A DNA stretch of 64,000 nt from Pseudomonas sp. (GTDB lineage: Bacteria; Pseudomonadota; Gammaproteobacteria; Pseudomonadales; Pseudomonadaceae), in the NCBI RefSeq assembly GCF_030690725.1, contig NZ_JAUYGD010000033.1:124001-188000 (forward strand), written 5' to 3'. Shown here in pieces: positions 47,465 through 56,460 of this stretch (positions within the stretch are counted from its first letter, which is position 1; the number at the start of each line of letters is the position of its first letter). The position numbers and the translations under genes are program-made. A model generated the notes under the pieces. The model saw only the letters and a list, made by a program, of their open reading frames with translations. It had not been told where the DNA came from and made no database searches.

Positions 47465-49948
47465 TTACACCGGCTCGGCGACATCCTCGTTGCGATCCAT
47501 GGCCACCTGGCGAATCGACAGGCGCAGCTCTGCCGGCAGTACGCGCTTGGCGGCGCCTTCGGCCAGTTCGCTGAGCAGCGGGTGATGGCTGAGCTTGCCG
47601 GCTTCGTCCTGACGCAGCACGCCATGCTCCAGCAGGCTCTGGATAAAGTGGCGGAACAGGCTTTTGTCGAAGAACTCCGGGGCGTTGAGGCCATGCAGGA
47701 TCGACAGGCGCTGGGCCATCACGGTGCAGAGGTCTTCCAGCTCTTCGGCGCTGATGGCGTTCTGGCCGGCATTCAGCAGCAGGGCAGTGGCCATATAGAA
47801 GCGCTGCAGGGTCTGCACGATGGCGCGGGCCAGCAGGGTGAGCAGGACGAACTCGCGCGAGCTTGGCGCGGGGCGCACATACATGTCGCCATCAAGCTTG
47901 AGCAGGCCCTGTTCGACAAAGGCGGCCAGCCACTGATCGACCACGCCGTCCAGCTCGTCCATATCCCAGCGGATAAACAGCTCGGCTTGCAGGTAGGGGT
48001 AGAGCGCGCGGGTAAAGCGCAGGATCTGCTCGCGGCTCATCCGTGAGCTGCTCTGGAAGAAGCTCGCCAGCAGCGCCGGCAGGGCGAAGATATGCAGCAC
48101 GTTGTTGCGGTAGTAGGTCATCAGAACGGCGTTCTGCTCATCCAGATAGAGGATCTTGCCGAGGGCATCCTTCTGTTCGGCGAGCAGGTTCATCTTCTGT
48201 ACGTATTCGATCAGCGCCTGGCCGTTGCCGTCCGGCAGGGTGGTATGCGGCGAGTAGGGCACGCTGCGCAGCAGGGCCAGATAGAGGTCGAGCACCCGCG
48301 ACAGGGCGCGTTCATCCAGGGCCAGCTTGCTGGTGGAGAGCAGCGCCAGGGCTACCAGGTTCACCGGGTTGATCGCCGCCGCCTCGTTGAGGTGTTGGGC
48401 TACGCGCTCGCCGAGGTTGTTGGTGGCTTCATTGAGCCATGCCGGGCGGTACTGCGTGCCGTAATCCTGCTCGCGCCAGTCCGGTTGCTCACTGTCGAGG
48501 AATTCCGCCAGTTTGATCGGCTCGCCGAAGTTGACCCAGACATGGCCAAAGCGCTGCTTGAGCGCGCCAATGACCTTGAAGATGTCGAAGATCGACTCTT
48601 TCTTCTTGCTCGCGCCGCGCAGCTCGCCCAGGTAGGTGCGGCCTTCCAGCACGCGCTCATAGCCGATATACACCGGCACGAACACCACCGGCAGGCGGTT
48701 GCTGCGCAGGAAGCTGCGCATGGTGATGGCCAGCATGCCGGTTTTCGGCTGCAGCATGCGCCCGGTGCGCGAACGGCCGCCTTCGACGAAGTACTCGACC
48801 GGGAAGCCCTTGCTGAACAGGGTGTGCAGGTATTCGTTGAACACTGCGGTATAGAGCGGGTTGCCCTTGAAGGTGCGGCGCATAAAGAACGCGCCGCCAC
48901 GCCGTAGCAGGCTGCCGATCACCGGCATATTCAGGTTGATGCCGGCGGCGATATGCGGCGGCGTCAGGCCATTGCGGAACAGCAGATAGGACAGCAGCAG
49001 GTAGTCGATATGGCTGCGGTGGCAGGGCACATAGATCACCTCGTGGCCCTGGGCGACTTCCTGCACGCCCTCGATATGGTTGACCTTGATGCCGTCGTAG
49101 ATCTTGTTCCAGAACCAGCTCAGCACCAGTTCGAGGAAGCGAATGGCGGTGTAGGTGTAGTCCGAGGCGATCTCGTTGCCATAGCGCAGCGCCTGGCTTT
49201 CGGCCTTCTCCAGGCTGATGTTCTCGCGTTCGGCTTCTTCGATGATCGCCTGGCGCACCTGCGGGCCGTGCACCAGGCCTTTGACCAGGTTGCGTCGGTG
49301 CGAGACGTCCGGGCCGATCACGGCGGCCTTCTGGTTGCGGAAGTGCACGCGCAGGATGCGCTGGACCATGCGCAGGGTGCGCTCGTGGCCTTTGTCCTGC
49401 TCGATCAGCTCGCGCATATGAATAGGCGTGGAGAATTGCACCCGGGTCTTGCGACCGAGAATCAGGATGCTGACTAGCCGGCGCAGACGCCCGGTAACCG
49501 CCCAGCTGTCGGCGAACAGCAGCTTCCACGGGCTGGTTTCACGGTCCGGCGACTGGCCCCAGAACACGCTGACTGGGATGATCTGCGCATCGTCCACCGC
49601 ATGCTGGCTCAGCGCGCTGACCAGGCGTTGCAGGGTGGGCGAGATGCCGCGTTTGTCCTGCCGGCCGAGCCAATCGGGCTCCGGGGTCAGGTAGAAGAAG
49701 GCGGCAGGCTCCAGCAGTTCACCCACGGCCACCGGCAGCACCGGGCGCGGCAGGCCGGCCTTGCGGCACTCGGTATCGACCACAGCCAGATCACTCAGCG
49801 ACGGCTGCTGCAGCACGTAAAACACCGGCTTGCTGCGGTCGAGCTTGAGGGTAAAGGCGGACTGGTTGATGGTTTCCGAGCGCACCCAGAGGTACAGCAC
49901 GCGGCGCAGGGTGCCAAAAACGAGACGGCGGAGCGGAGATCGGGTCAT
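47465..49948 (-). CDS. plsB: Glycerol-3-phosphate 1-O-acyltransferase
   Basis: An 827-residue inner-membrane enzyme that acylates glycerol-3-phosphate at sn-1, the first step of phospholipid synthesis. The acyltransferase motif I is [10 protein letters not shown], with the HxxxxD pair; motif [12 protein letters not shown] and motif [14 protein letters not shown] follow. The start at ATG 49948 ([10 protein letters not shown]) fits the family; in-frame sequence upstream is not conserved. E. coli PlsB has 807 residues. The gene is syntenic with the mexK-plsB region of P. aeruginosa but separated from it here by about 9 kb of extra genes. Confidence 0.96.
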   Translation of the reverse strand: MTRSPLRRLVFGTLRRVLYLWVRSETINQSAFTLKLDRSKPVFYVLQQPSLSDLAVVDTECRKAGLPRPVLPVAVGELLEPAAFFYLTPEPDWLGRQDKRGISPTLQRLVSALSQHAVDDAQIIPVSVFWGQSPDRETSPWKLLFADSWAVTGRLRRLVSILILGRKTRVQFSTPIHMRELIEQDKGHERTLRMVQRILRVHFRNQKAAVIGPDVSHRRNLVKGLVHGPQVRQAIIEEAERENISLEKAESQALRYGNEIASDYTYTAIRFLELVLSWFWNKIYDGIKVNHIEGVQEVAQGHEVIYVPCHRSHIDYLLLSYLLFRNGLTPPHIAAGINLNMPVIGSLLRRGGAFFMRRTFKGNPLYTAVFNEYLHTLFSKGFPVEYFVEGGRSRTGRMLQPKTGMLAITMRSFLRSNRLPVVFVPVYIGYERVLEGRTYLGELRGASKKKESIFDIFKVIGALKQRFGHVWVNFGEPIKLAEFLDSEQPDWREQDYGTQYRPAWLNEATNNLGERVAQHLNEAAAINPVNLVALALLSTSKLALDERALSRVLDLYLALLRSVPYSPHTTLPDGNGQALIEYVQKMNLLAEQKDALGKILYLDEQNAVLMTYYRNNVLHIFALPALLASFFQSSSRMSREQILRFTRALYPYLQAELFIRWDMDELDGVVDQWLAAFVEQGLLKLDGDMYVRPAPSSREFVLLTLLARAIVQTLQRFYMATALLLNAGQNAISAEELEDLCTVMAQRLSILHGLNAPEFFDKSLFRHFIQSLLEHGVLRQDEAGKLSHHPLLSELAEGAAKRVLPAELRLSIRQVAMDRNEDVAEPV

Positions 49949-50067
49949 ACGGAGTCTGCAGGCTGAAAACGAGCATTTGCTCGGGGGGCGTAGTGTGCCG
50001 GATCGCTTGGCTGGCGGCAAAAATCTTCTAGGGTTTAGCCAGCGCAGAATTCTTTTTACGGGTTGTC

Positions 50068-50095
50068 TGTAACAGCCGCGTGTCTGCCGCGTCTA
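50068..50095 (+). promoter_or_regulatory. ECF-sigma-type promoter of the RiPP operon
   Basis: TGTAAC (50068-50073) and CGTCTA (50090-50095) are separated by exactly 16 nt, the textbook -35/-10 arrangement of several ECF sigma factors. It lies 55 nt before the first gene of the EGKCG operon. No sigma or anti-sigma gene is adjacent, so the factor would act in trans. Confidence 0.6.
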
Positions 50096-50149
50096 TTGGG
50101 CCGAGGCAGCCAATCGGCCGCCACTGTAAACCACCATTGGAGCGTTGCC

Positions 50150-50449
50150 ATGAACCATCTGAACACTGTTGTTGCATCCCTGGGCGCCGTGCTGCTGAGC
50201 AGCGCTGCATTTAGCGTGCAGGCCGCGAGCAACCCGTTTGCCGCGCAGGAATTGAGCAGCGGCTACAGCCTGGCTGCTGGCGAGAAATCCGCCGAAGGCA
50301 GCTGCGGTGAAGGCAAATGCGGCGGCGAGATGAAAAAAGCCGAAGGCGAAGGCAAGTGTGGCGAGGGTAAATGCGGTGGCGAAGCCAAGGCCGAAGGCGA
50401 AGGCAAATGCGGTGAAGGCAAGTGCGGCGGCGAGCAGAAAACCGAGTAA
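50150..50449 (+). CDS. hvfA: EGKCG-repeat precursor peptide (HvfA-like, copper-binding RiPP)
   Basis: A 99-residue exported peptide, start ATG 50150 (MNHLNTVV). A signal peptide covers residues 1-25 (cleavage VQA-AS). The mature C-terminal half has three tandem units EG(S/K)CGEGKCGGE, with cysteines at 52/57, 70/75 and 87/92: five EGKCG motifs and one EGSCG. HvfA of Haemophilus influenzae has EGKCG cysteines converted to oxazolone-thioamide groups that bind copper, by HvfB with HvfC. Here the next genes are a DUF692 and a DUF2063 gene, so the same chemistry is expected. The copper role is inferred from family, not sequence. Confidence 0.87.
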   Translation: MNHLNTVVASLGAVLLSSAAFSVQAASNPFAAQELSSGYSLAAGEKSAEGSCGEGKCGGEMKKAEGEGKCGEGKCGGEAKAEGEGKCGEGKCGGEQKTE

Positions 50450-50472
50450 CGGACTGAGTGCAGGGGCAGAAC

Positions 50473-51315
50473 ATGCAGATGGATTTCGTTAACGGTGCCG
50501 GGCTGGGCCTGCGTCGCGGCCTGCTCGGCGCGCTGCAGGACTGCAGCGCAGGCGAGGTGGATTTCCTCGAAGTGGCGCCGGAGAACTGGATCGGCGTGGG
50601 CGGGCGTTTGGGCAAGCAGTTGCGTGCCTTAAGCGAGCGCCTGCCATTGCTCTGCCATGGTCTGTCCCTCAATCTCGGTGGTTTTGCCCCGCTGGATATC
50701 GAGCTGCTCAAGGCCATCAAGGGCTTTCTCGAGCAGCACGGTGTGCGCGGTTACAGCGAGCATCTGTCGGCCTGCGCCGACCATGGCCAGCTCTATGACC
50801 TGATGCCGCTGCCCTTTTCCGAGGAGTCGGTGCTGCGTATCGCCGAGCGCGTGCGTATCGTGCAGGACGTGCTGGAGCGTCCGCTGATCATCGAGAACGT
50901 TTCGGCCTACGCGCAGTTGCCGGGCGAGCTGGATGAAGCGGCGTTTGTCAGCGCGGTGCTGGAACAGGCCGACTGCCAGCTGTTGCTCGACGTGAATAAC
51001 GTCTTCGTCAACAGCATCAATTTCAACTTCGATGCGGCGGCCTATATCGCAGCCATGCCCAGTGCGCGCATCGCCTATCTGCATGTGGCCGGACATTACG
51101 ACCAGGCCAGCGATCTGAAAATCGACACCCACGGCGCGGCGGTGATCGACCCGGTCTGGGCGCTGCTGGAGCAGGCCTACGCCGTGCACGGCGTGCGACC
51201 GACCTTGCTGGAACGGGATTTCAACTTCCCGCCGATTGCCGAGCTGTATGCCGAGGTGGCGCAGATTCGTCAGTTTCAGGCGGCAGCGACGCCCCTGCGG
51301 AGTTACGGCACATGA
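50473..51315 (+). CDS. hvfB: DUF692 MNIO enzyme (HvfB/MbnB-like)
   Basis: A 280-residue TIM-barrel oxidase. Start ATG 50473 follows GGGG 50463-50466; ATG 50479 is also possible. Metal-ligand motifs of the DUF692 multinuclear iron enzymes are visible: FLEVAPENW, CHGLSLNLGG, GYSEHLS, IIENVSAY, LLLDVNNVFVN, LHVAGH and DTHGAAV. Such enzymes use oxygen to modify cysteine in precursor peptides. The gene is 23 nt after the EGKCG peptide gene and overlaps the next start by ATGA, so translational coupling is likely. Confidence 0.92.
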   Translation: MQMDFVNGAGLGLRRGLLGALQDCSAGEVDFLEVAPENWIGVGGRLGKQLRALSERLPLLCHGLSLNLGGFAPLDIELLKAIKGFLEQHGVRGYSEHLSACADHGQLYDLMPLPFSEESVLRIAERVRIVQDVLERPLIIENVSAYAQLPGELDEAAFVSAVLEQADCQLLLDVNNVFVNSINFNFDAAAYIAAMPSARIAYLHVAGHYDQASDLKIDTHGAAVIDPVWALLEQAYAVHGVRPTLLERDFNFPPIAELYAEVAQIRQFQAAATPLRSYGT

Positions 51316-52010
51316 GCGGCGTTGACGCACAACGCGCGTTTGCTGCACGTATTCGCCAGCCGGCAGAGCAGTCATTGCTTGAGGGTGTTACGGCCGAGCG
51401 GATGGCGGTGTATGAAGCGCTGTTCTTCAACAATATCGAAGGCTTTATCAGCGGCGCCTTCCCGGTGCTGCACCGGCTGATTGAGGCTGATCGCTGGCAG
51501 CGCCTGGTGCGCAGTTTTATTGCCGAGCATCAGGCGCGCACGCCGTATTTCTTGCAGATCAGCCAGGAGTTTCTTGCCTGGTTACAGCAGGGCTACGTCG
51601 CCGAAGCGGGTGACCCGCCGTTTATTCTGGAGCTGGCGCATTACGAATGGGTCGAGCTGGCGCTGGATGTCAGCGAGGCCGAACTGCCTGCGCAGGGTTG
51701 GTCGCCACTGGCCTGGCCGCTGGCGTATCAGTGGCCGGTGCAGCGCATTGGTGTGGACTTTCAGCCTTGTGCGCCTGATGCCGATCCGACCTGTCTGCTG
51801 GTCTGGCGTGATGCGCAGGACAAGGTGCGCTTTATGCAAATCAGCCCCTTTGCCTACCAGTTGGCGGCGCGTCTGCAGGCTGGTGAGGCTAGCGAACCGG
51901 CCCTGCTGCAGCTGGCACAGCAGCACGGTCTCAACGCCGATAACGCCTATTTCAACAACGCCCAAACTCTGCTGGAGGAGTGGCATAAGCAGGGCATCTG
52001 GTGCCCTTGA
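51312..52010 (+). CDS. hvfC: DUF2063 partner protein (HvfC-like)
   Basis: A 232-residue soluble protein. The start ATG at 51312 overlaps the hvfB stop (ATGA). The N-terminal helical DUF2063 domain (about 1-95) contains FAARIRQPAEQSLLEGVTAERMAVYEALFFNNIEGF and FPVLHRLIEADRW. These proteins were once thought DNA-binding, but in MNIO operons they act as partner proteins that bring the precursor to the enzyme. The C-terminal domain is beta-rich. It sits in its usual position between the DUF692 and DoxX genes. Confidence 0.88.
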   Translation: MSGVDAQRAFAARIRQPAEQSLLEGVTAERMAVYEALFFNNIEGFISGAFPVLHRLIEADRWQRLVRSFIAEHQARTPYFLQISQEFLAWLQQGYVAEAGDPPFILELAHYEWVELALDVSEAELPAQGWSPLAWPLAYQWPVQRIGVDFQPCAPDADPTCLLVWRDAQDKVRFMQISPFAYQLAARLQAGEASEPALLQLAQQHGLNADNAYFNNAQTLLEEWHKQGIWCP

Positions 52011-52063
52011 CCCCTCGCAGTACCTGACCCTCGGCGCCAAGCGCCGGCTTGTGGAGATTTATC

Positions 52064-52663
52064 ATGCTGAGCTTTTTCAATCGTCTCCAGGACGCCCTGG
52101 ATGCTTCTCGTCGCCTGGACTTTATTGGCCCGCTTTTGTTGCGCCTGTATCTGGTGCCTGTGTTCTGGATGGCGGGCATGCACAAGCTGGCCGATATCGA
52201 CGCCACCGCCGCCTGGTTCGGCAACCCGGATTGGGGCCTAGGGCTGCCATTCCCCGAGCTGCTGGCCTGGGCGGCGGCGCTCACCGAGGCGGGCGGGGCG
52301 CTGCTGCTGTTGTTCGGCCTGGCAGTGCGCTGGGTCAGCATTCCGCTGATCGTCACCATGCTGGTGGCGATCTTCGCCGTGCACCTGCCCTATGGCTGGC
52401 AGGCGATTGCCGATGCCAGCGCGCCGTTCGCCAATGAGCGGGTCATGGACTCGGTGGGCAAGCTTGAACGTGCCCGCGAACTGCTTAAAGAACACGGCAA
52501 TTACGACTGGCTGACCAGCAGCGGCAAGCTGGTGGTGCTGAACAACGGTATCGAGTTTGCCGCCACCTACCTGGTGATGCTGGTGGCGCTGTTCTTCAGC
52601 GGCGCTGGGCGTTGGCTAAGTCTGGATTATTGGTTTAGCCGGGCATTGCGTCGGCAACCTTGA
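52064..52663 (+). CDS. DoxX-like membrane protein of the RiPP operon
   Basis: A 199-residue protein with four membrane helices. The start at ATG 52064 (MLSFFNRLQ) is chosen over an in-frame ATG 15 nt upstream because GGAG lies at 52053-52056. DoxX features are RLYLVPVFWMAGMHKL, the WFGNPDWGLGLPFPELLAW segment, and a helix rich in glycine and leucine. DoxX proteins are frequent fourth members of DUF692/DUF2063 operons and may supply a redox or quinone function. It lies 53 nt after hvfC. Confidence 0.86.
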   Translation: MLSFFNRLQDALDASRRLDFIGPLLLRLYLVPVFWMAGMHKLADIDATAAWFGNPDWGLGLPFPELLAWAAALTEAGGALLLLFGLAVRWVSIPLIVTMLVAIFAVHLPYGWQAIADASAPFANERVMDSVGKLERARELLKEHGNYDWLTSSGKLVVLNNGIEFAATYLVMLVALFFSGAGRWLSLDYWFSRALRRQP

Positions 52664-52672
52664 GCCGAACAG

Positions 52673-52699
52673 GGCCCGTCGCTGCAATGGCGGCGGGCC
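52673..52699 (+). terminator. Weak terminator-like hairpin after the RiPP operon
   Basis: GGCCCGTCGC (52673-52682) pairs with GCGGCGGGCC (52690-52699), one G-T pair, loop of 7. Only CGTTGG follows, so termination may need Rho or other help. Confidence 0.45.
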
Positions 52700-52891
52700 G
52701 TTGGCAAAGCAGCGGGCTAGAGCGGTTTTTATGACTTATAGGTAAAGGAAGTAAAAAGTTCCGTTGTAATCAAATATTTATATATCAGCAACTGCCCTGA
52801 AATATCCCGCCGCCAAGATTCCCTCCAGCACGAACGAGCCCCAGCGCTCGGGTGTTTTCAACACTTAAAAGTCCATTTAGAGGAATCTTCG

Positions 52892-54244
52892 ATGATCCGT
52901 AAGCACAGCTTTCGTGGAGTAATGGCCGGCTTCGCAACCAGCGCTCTGGCCCTGGCCGTTTCCGCCCAGGCTTTCGCCGGTACTGTCACATCTGACGGCG
53001 CCGATATCGTGATCAAGACCAAAGGCGGTCTGGAAGTCGCTACCACCGACAAAGCCTTCAGCTTCAAGATCAACGGCAAACTGCAGTGGGATGCTACCAA
53101 CTTTGATGGTCTGCAGGCTGCCGATCAGAACCGCCCATTCGATGACACTTTCAACACCTTTATCCGTCGTGGCGAGTTCGGCCTGGAAGGCACCGCCTAC
53201 ACCGATTGGGGTTGGGGTCTGCGTCTGAGCTACAATGGTGGCGACGCCGGTGCCAACAACGACGAAACCAAAACTGAAGTCGACCGCGCGTTTGTTTCCT
53301 ACAGCGGCTTTGACTTGGCCACCATCACCGTGGGTCGTTACGGCGGCGAATACGGTCTGGAAAACACCACCAGCTCGTCCTGGATCACCGGCATCGAACG
53401 TCCGTTCATGTACGATTTCCTCAATGGCGATGAAGACACCAAGTTCGGTGCCATGGCCAAACACTCGGGCGACAACTACGGCCTGATGGCCCAGGCCGCC
53501 CACTACGGTGACAAGGAAAAAGACGGCACCGCCAACGACAAGGGCAACGACGAAAACTTCGGCTACACCCTGCGTGCACATTGGGCTCCGTACCTGAATG
53601 GCACCGATGTTGTGCACCTGGCCGCCAACTACCACAACAGCAGCCCTGACGACAGCCGTGCCCGTGCCCGTACCCGTATGGGTATCCGTAGCGACAAGGA
53701 TTTCCGCCTGACCTTCGGTGATGTACGTGTGGCCGATAAGGACAGCGAATGGGTACTGGAGTCCGGTGCTCAGTTCGGTGGCCTGCGTGCCCAGGCTGAA
53801 TACTTCCAGCGCAATATTTCCGGCGAGAACCTTGTAGGTGCCAATTCTGACGTTGATCTGAGCGGCTACCACGCTCAAGTTTCCTACATGTTCGGTACTT
53901 CCCGTGGTTACAAGGGCAGTGACGGTCGTTGGGACAAGCCGGTTGACATGAAAGGCACCTGGGAAGTATTCGCTCGCTACGAAAGCACCACTGTGGATTC
54001 CGATGCCACCGCCATCCCTGCCAACTTGGGGCTGGCCAACATCGTTGCCGCAGATACTTCGGACGAGTTCGAAGCCAGCGCCATGGTGGTCGGTGTCAAC
54101 TACTTCGCGACTCCTGCAGTACGTGTCAGCCTGAACTACATCGACTACGAAGTGGACAACATCAACACCAACAATCAGGTTGGTGGCAAGAATGTCCAGG
54201 ACGACGGCAAAGCCATCGTCGGCCGTCTGCAGTACGTATTCTAA
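52892..54244 (+). CDS. OprP/OprO-type porin
   Basis: A 450-residue outer-membrane porin with a signal peptide of about 29 residues (ending AFA). The mature N-terminus GTVTSDGADIVIKTKGGLEVATTDK closely follows OprP/OprO of P. aeruginosa. Alternating polar/nonpolar beta-strands run to the last residue Phe (LQYVF), the normal end of a barrel. Such porins pass phosphate or polyphosphate. The positive channel residues could not be assigned by eye. I saw no Pho box (CTGTCAT repeats) upstream, so phosphate regulation is not supported. A strong terminator follows. Confidence 0.88.
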   Translation: MIRKHSFRGVMAGFATSALALAVSAQAFAGTVTSDGADIVIKTKGGLEVATTDKAFSFKINGKLQWDATNFDGLQAADQNRPFDDTFNTFIRRGEFGLEGTAYTDWGWGLRLSYNGGDAGANNDETKTEVDRAFVSYSGFDLATITVGRYGGEYGLENTTSSSWITGIERPFMYDFLNGDEDTKFGAMAKHSGDNYGLMAQAAHYGDKEKDGTANDKGNDENFGYTLRAHWAPYLNGTDVVHLAANYHNSSPDDSRARARTRMGIRSDKDFRLTFGDVRVADKDSEWVLESGAQFGGLRAQAEYFQRNISGENLVGANSDVDLSGYHAQVSYMFGTSRGYKGSDGRWDKPVDMKGTWEVFARYESTTVDSDATAIPANLGLANIVAADTSDEFEASAMVVGVNYFATPAVRVSLNYIDYEVDNINTNNQVGGKNVQDDGKAIVGRLQYVF

Positions 54245-54276
54245 GTAACACCGCTTAACCGCTGCTCCTATCTTTG

Positions 54277-54303
54277 AGCCCCGCCTAGTGCGGGGCTTTT
54301 TTT
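54277..54303 (+). terminator. Intrinsic terminator after the porin
   Basis: AGCCCCGC (54277-54284) pairs with GCGGGGCT (54290-54297), loop CTAGT, then TTTTTTT. Confidence 0.93.
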
Positions 54304-54330
54304 CGAGTTTTTTGTGTGAGGAAAAGCCTG

Positions 54331-55248
54331 ATGCGCATCTGTGCTGTGTTGTTATTGATGACGGGTTTGAGCGCTGCGGCCGTGGCTGAGGATTACCGTG
54401 CGGCCAAGCCCGGTGAGTTGTTGCAGGTCCGCCTTGAGCAGTTGCACCCGACTCAGGCAGTGGTTGGGTATGACCAGATCTATTACAAGCTCGGGCGCTT
54501 TGCCAAGGAGCCGAACAAGCTCTTTGATGAGTACTGCGAGGCCAATGGCCAGGGTGAAAGCCGTGAGGTGCCGAAGGGCGCCAAGCTGCATCAGCCGGAC
54601 AGCTTCAGTTGCCAGGGCGCAGTGGCTGCAAACAGCAGTGAAATGAAAACCGTAGTGGTCGGCCCCGAGGGCCAGCTGTACCTGACCGATGGGCACCACA
54701 CCTTTACCACCCTGTGGGAGCAGCCCGAAGGCGGCGCAACGCTGCCGATGTGGGTCAAGGTGACTGACAACTTCAGCGACAGCCCTGACCTGGCCAGTTT
54801 CTGGCAGCGCATGCAGGATGCACGCAAGGTCTGGCTCAGGGATGGCCAGGGCAACGCGATCACCGCGGAGCAGATTCCGGCGCAGCTTGGCCTGGGCAGT
54901 CTGGCGGATGATCCCTACCGCGCGCTGGTGTATTTCACCCGTGAAGTGGCCTACGACAAACCGCGTTCGGGCGACGTGGCCCCGGAGTTTCTCGAGTTCT
55001 ACTGGGGCAACTGGCTGCGCGGCCAACTCAACCTGAGCGAGTACGACCTACGCGACAAGGGCGACTACCGCAACGCGATTGGCGCAGCGGCCAAACTGAT
55101 GGTCGCCCTGGAGGCGGACAGCATGGTGGGTGACAGCGGCTTCAAGGCGGCTGAGCTGGGCGGCTATTCCTCCGTCGACCGCAAGGAAATGGGCAAGATG
55201 GCCAGTAAGAAGCTGCCATATATGGTTGCTTACAAAGCCACGCGCTGA
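54331..55248 (+). CDS. Exported ParB/Srx-like domain protein
   Basis: A 305-residue protein starting at ATG 54331, 12 nt after GAGG (an in-frame GTG at 54316 lies before the ribosome site and is rejected). A signal peptide covers residues 1-20 (SAAAVAED). The mature part has ParB/sulfiredoxin-like elements: a first stretch with VRLEQLHPTQAVVGYDQI and later LYLTDGHHTFTTLW, in which Asp-Gly-His-His matches the nucleotide site of the fold. The family is PF08857-type. An exported version is unusual for ParB-like folds; the reaction is unknown. Confidence 0.75.
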   Translation: MRICAVLLLMTGLSAAAVAEDYRAAKPGELLQVRLEQLHPTQAVVGYDQIYYKLGRFAKEPNKLFDEYCEANGQGESREVPKGAKLHQPDSFSCQGAVAANSSEMKTVVVGPEGQLYLTDGHHTFTTLWEQPEGGATLPMWVKVTDNFSDSPDLASFWQRMQDARKVWLRDGQGNAITAEQIPAQLGLGSLADDPYRALVYFTREVAYDKPRSGDVAPEFLEFYWGNWLRGQLNLSEYDLRDKGDYRNAIGAAAKLMVALEADSMVGDSGFKAAELGGYSSVDRKEMGKMASKKLPYMVAYKATR

Positions 55249-55260
55249 CACGGTCATATC

Positions 55261-55283
55261 GCGCCAGGCAAGGTGTCTGGCGC
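55261..55283. other. Hairpin after the ParB/Srx-like gene
   Basis: GCGCCAG (55261-55267) pairs with CTGGCGC (55277-55283), a 9 nt loop. No T-run follows. It may be a weak Rho-independent signal or chance. Confidence 0.35.
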
Positions 55284-55330
55284 CGGGCTTGGCGCTATAG
55301 TGCGGCCTTGTCTGATTCGCCGAGTCGTCG

Positions 55331-56455
55331 ATGTTGCTGAGCCAACTGAACTCCATCCATGAAATTGCCGCCAGTCAGTGGGATGCTCTGCTGACTGATG
55401 CGCAGCCTTTCTTGCGCCACGCTTTTCTCTCGGCTCTGGAGGACAGTGGCAGTGTGGGCGGCCGCACCGGCTGGCAGCCTGCTCACGCCGCGTTGCTGGG
55501 CGCGCAGGGCCAGCTGCTGGCGGCCATGCCGGGCTATGTGAAAAGCCATTCCTATGGTGAGTATGTGTTCGACCATGGTTGGGCGGATGCCTGTCACCGC
55601 GCCGGCATCGACTATTACCCCAAGCTGCTCGGCGCAATTCCCTTCTCCCCGGTTTCCGGTCAGCGCCTGCTGGGCGCACCGCAGGCGGCTGGGCAATTGC
55701 TTGATGAGCTAAGCGCTGGGCTGGAGCAGCAGGGCCTGTCGAGCCTGCATATCAACTTCACTACCGAGACTGAAAACACTCTGCTACAGGGCCGCGACGG
55801 TTGGTTGCAGCGCTTGGGTTGTCAGTTCCATTGGTGCAACCGCGGCTACCGGGATTTTCAGGACTTTCTCGATGCGCTCAGCTCGCGCAAACGCAAGCAG
55901 ATGCGCAAAGAGCGCGAGCAGGTGGCGGGGCAGGGCATCGAGTTTGACTGGCGAGAAGGCCATCAGCTTAGTGAGCTGGAGTGGGATTTCGTCTATCTGT
56001 GTTACGCCAACACCTACCGCGTGCGCGGCCAATCCCCCTACTTGACGCGCGCTTTCTTCAGCCTGCTGGCCGAGCGCATGCCGGCGATGATCCGCGTGGT
56101 GCTCGCCCATCAGGCCGGCAAACCGGTGGCCATGGCCTTTAGCCTGGTTGGTGGTGACAGCCTGTATGGGCGTTACTGGGGTTGCCTGGCGGAGTTTGAC
56201 CGGCTGCACTTCGAGACCTGTTTCTATCAGGGGATGGACTTTGCCATTGGCGCTGGCCTGCAACGCTTCGACGCCGGCGCCCAGGGCGAACACAAACTGA
56301 TTCGCGGCTTCGAGCCGGTCATCACCCACTCCTGGCACTACCTCTGCCACCCCGGCCTGCGCAATGCCGTGGCGAACTTTCTCGCCGAGGAACAGCACGG
56401 CGTACGCGGTTATGCCGAGCAGGCACGCGAGCTGCTGCCGTACCGCCATAGCTGA
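55331..56455 (+). CDS. COG3146/DUF482 GNAT-like protein
   Basis: A 374-residue soluble protein of the family annotated as GNAT or 'peptidogalycan biosynthesis' proteins (COG3146). Supporting motifs are FLRHAFLSALEDSGSVG, the repeated PAYVKSHSYGEYVFDH-type motif (here PGYVKSHSYGEYVFDHGWAD), RKRKQMRKEREQV and LYGRYWGC. It is related to FemABX-type aminoacyl transferases by fold; the substrate is unknown. It lies just upstream of the REP-flanked RAYT gene, with a REP beginning 6 nt after its stop. Confidence 0.85.
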   Translation: MLLSQLNSIHEIAASQWDALLTDAQPFLRHAFLSALEDSGSVGGRTGWQPAHAALLGAQGQLLAAMPGYVKSHSYGEYVFDHGWADACHRAGIDYYPKLLGAIPFSPVSGQRLLGAPQAAGQLLDELSAGLEQQGLSSLHINFTTETENTLLQGRDGWLQRLGCQFHWCNRGYRDFQDFLDALSSRKRKQMRKEREQVAGQGIEFDWREGHQLSELEWDFVYLCYANTYRVRGQSPYLTRAFFSLLAERMPAMIRVVLAHQAGKPVAMAFSLVGGDSLYGRYWGCLAEFDRLHFETCFYQGMDFAIGAGLQRFDAGAQGEHKLIRGFEPVITHSWHYLCHPGLRNAVANFLAEEQHGVRGYAEQARELLPYRHS

Positions 56456-56460
56456 GATTT

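Noticed and set aside
52664-52891. Pho box upstream of the OprP/OprO-like porin
   Set aside because: No pair of CTGTCAT-like repeats with 4 nt spacing was found; the AT-rich segment near 52730-52790 has no such repeat.
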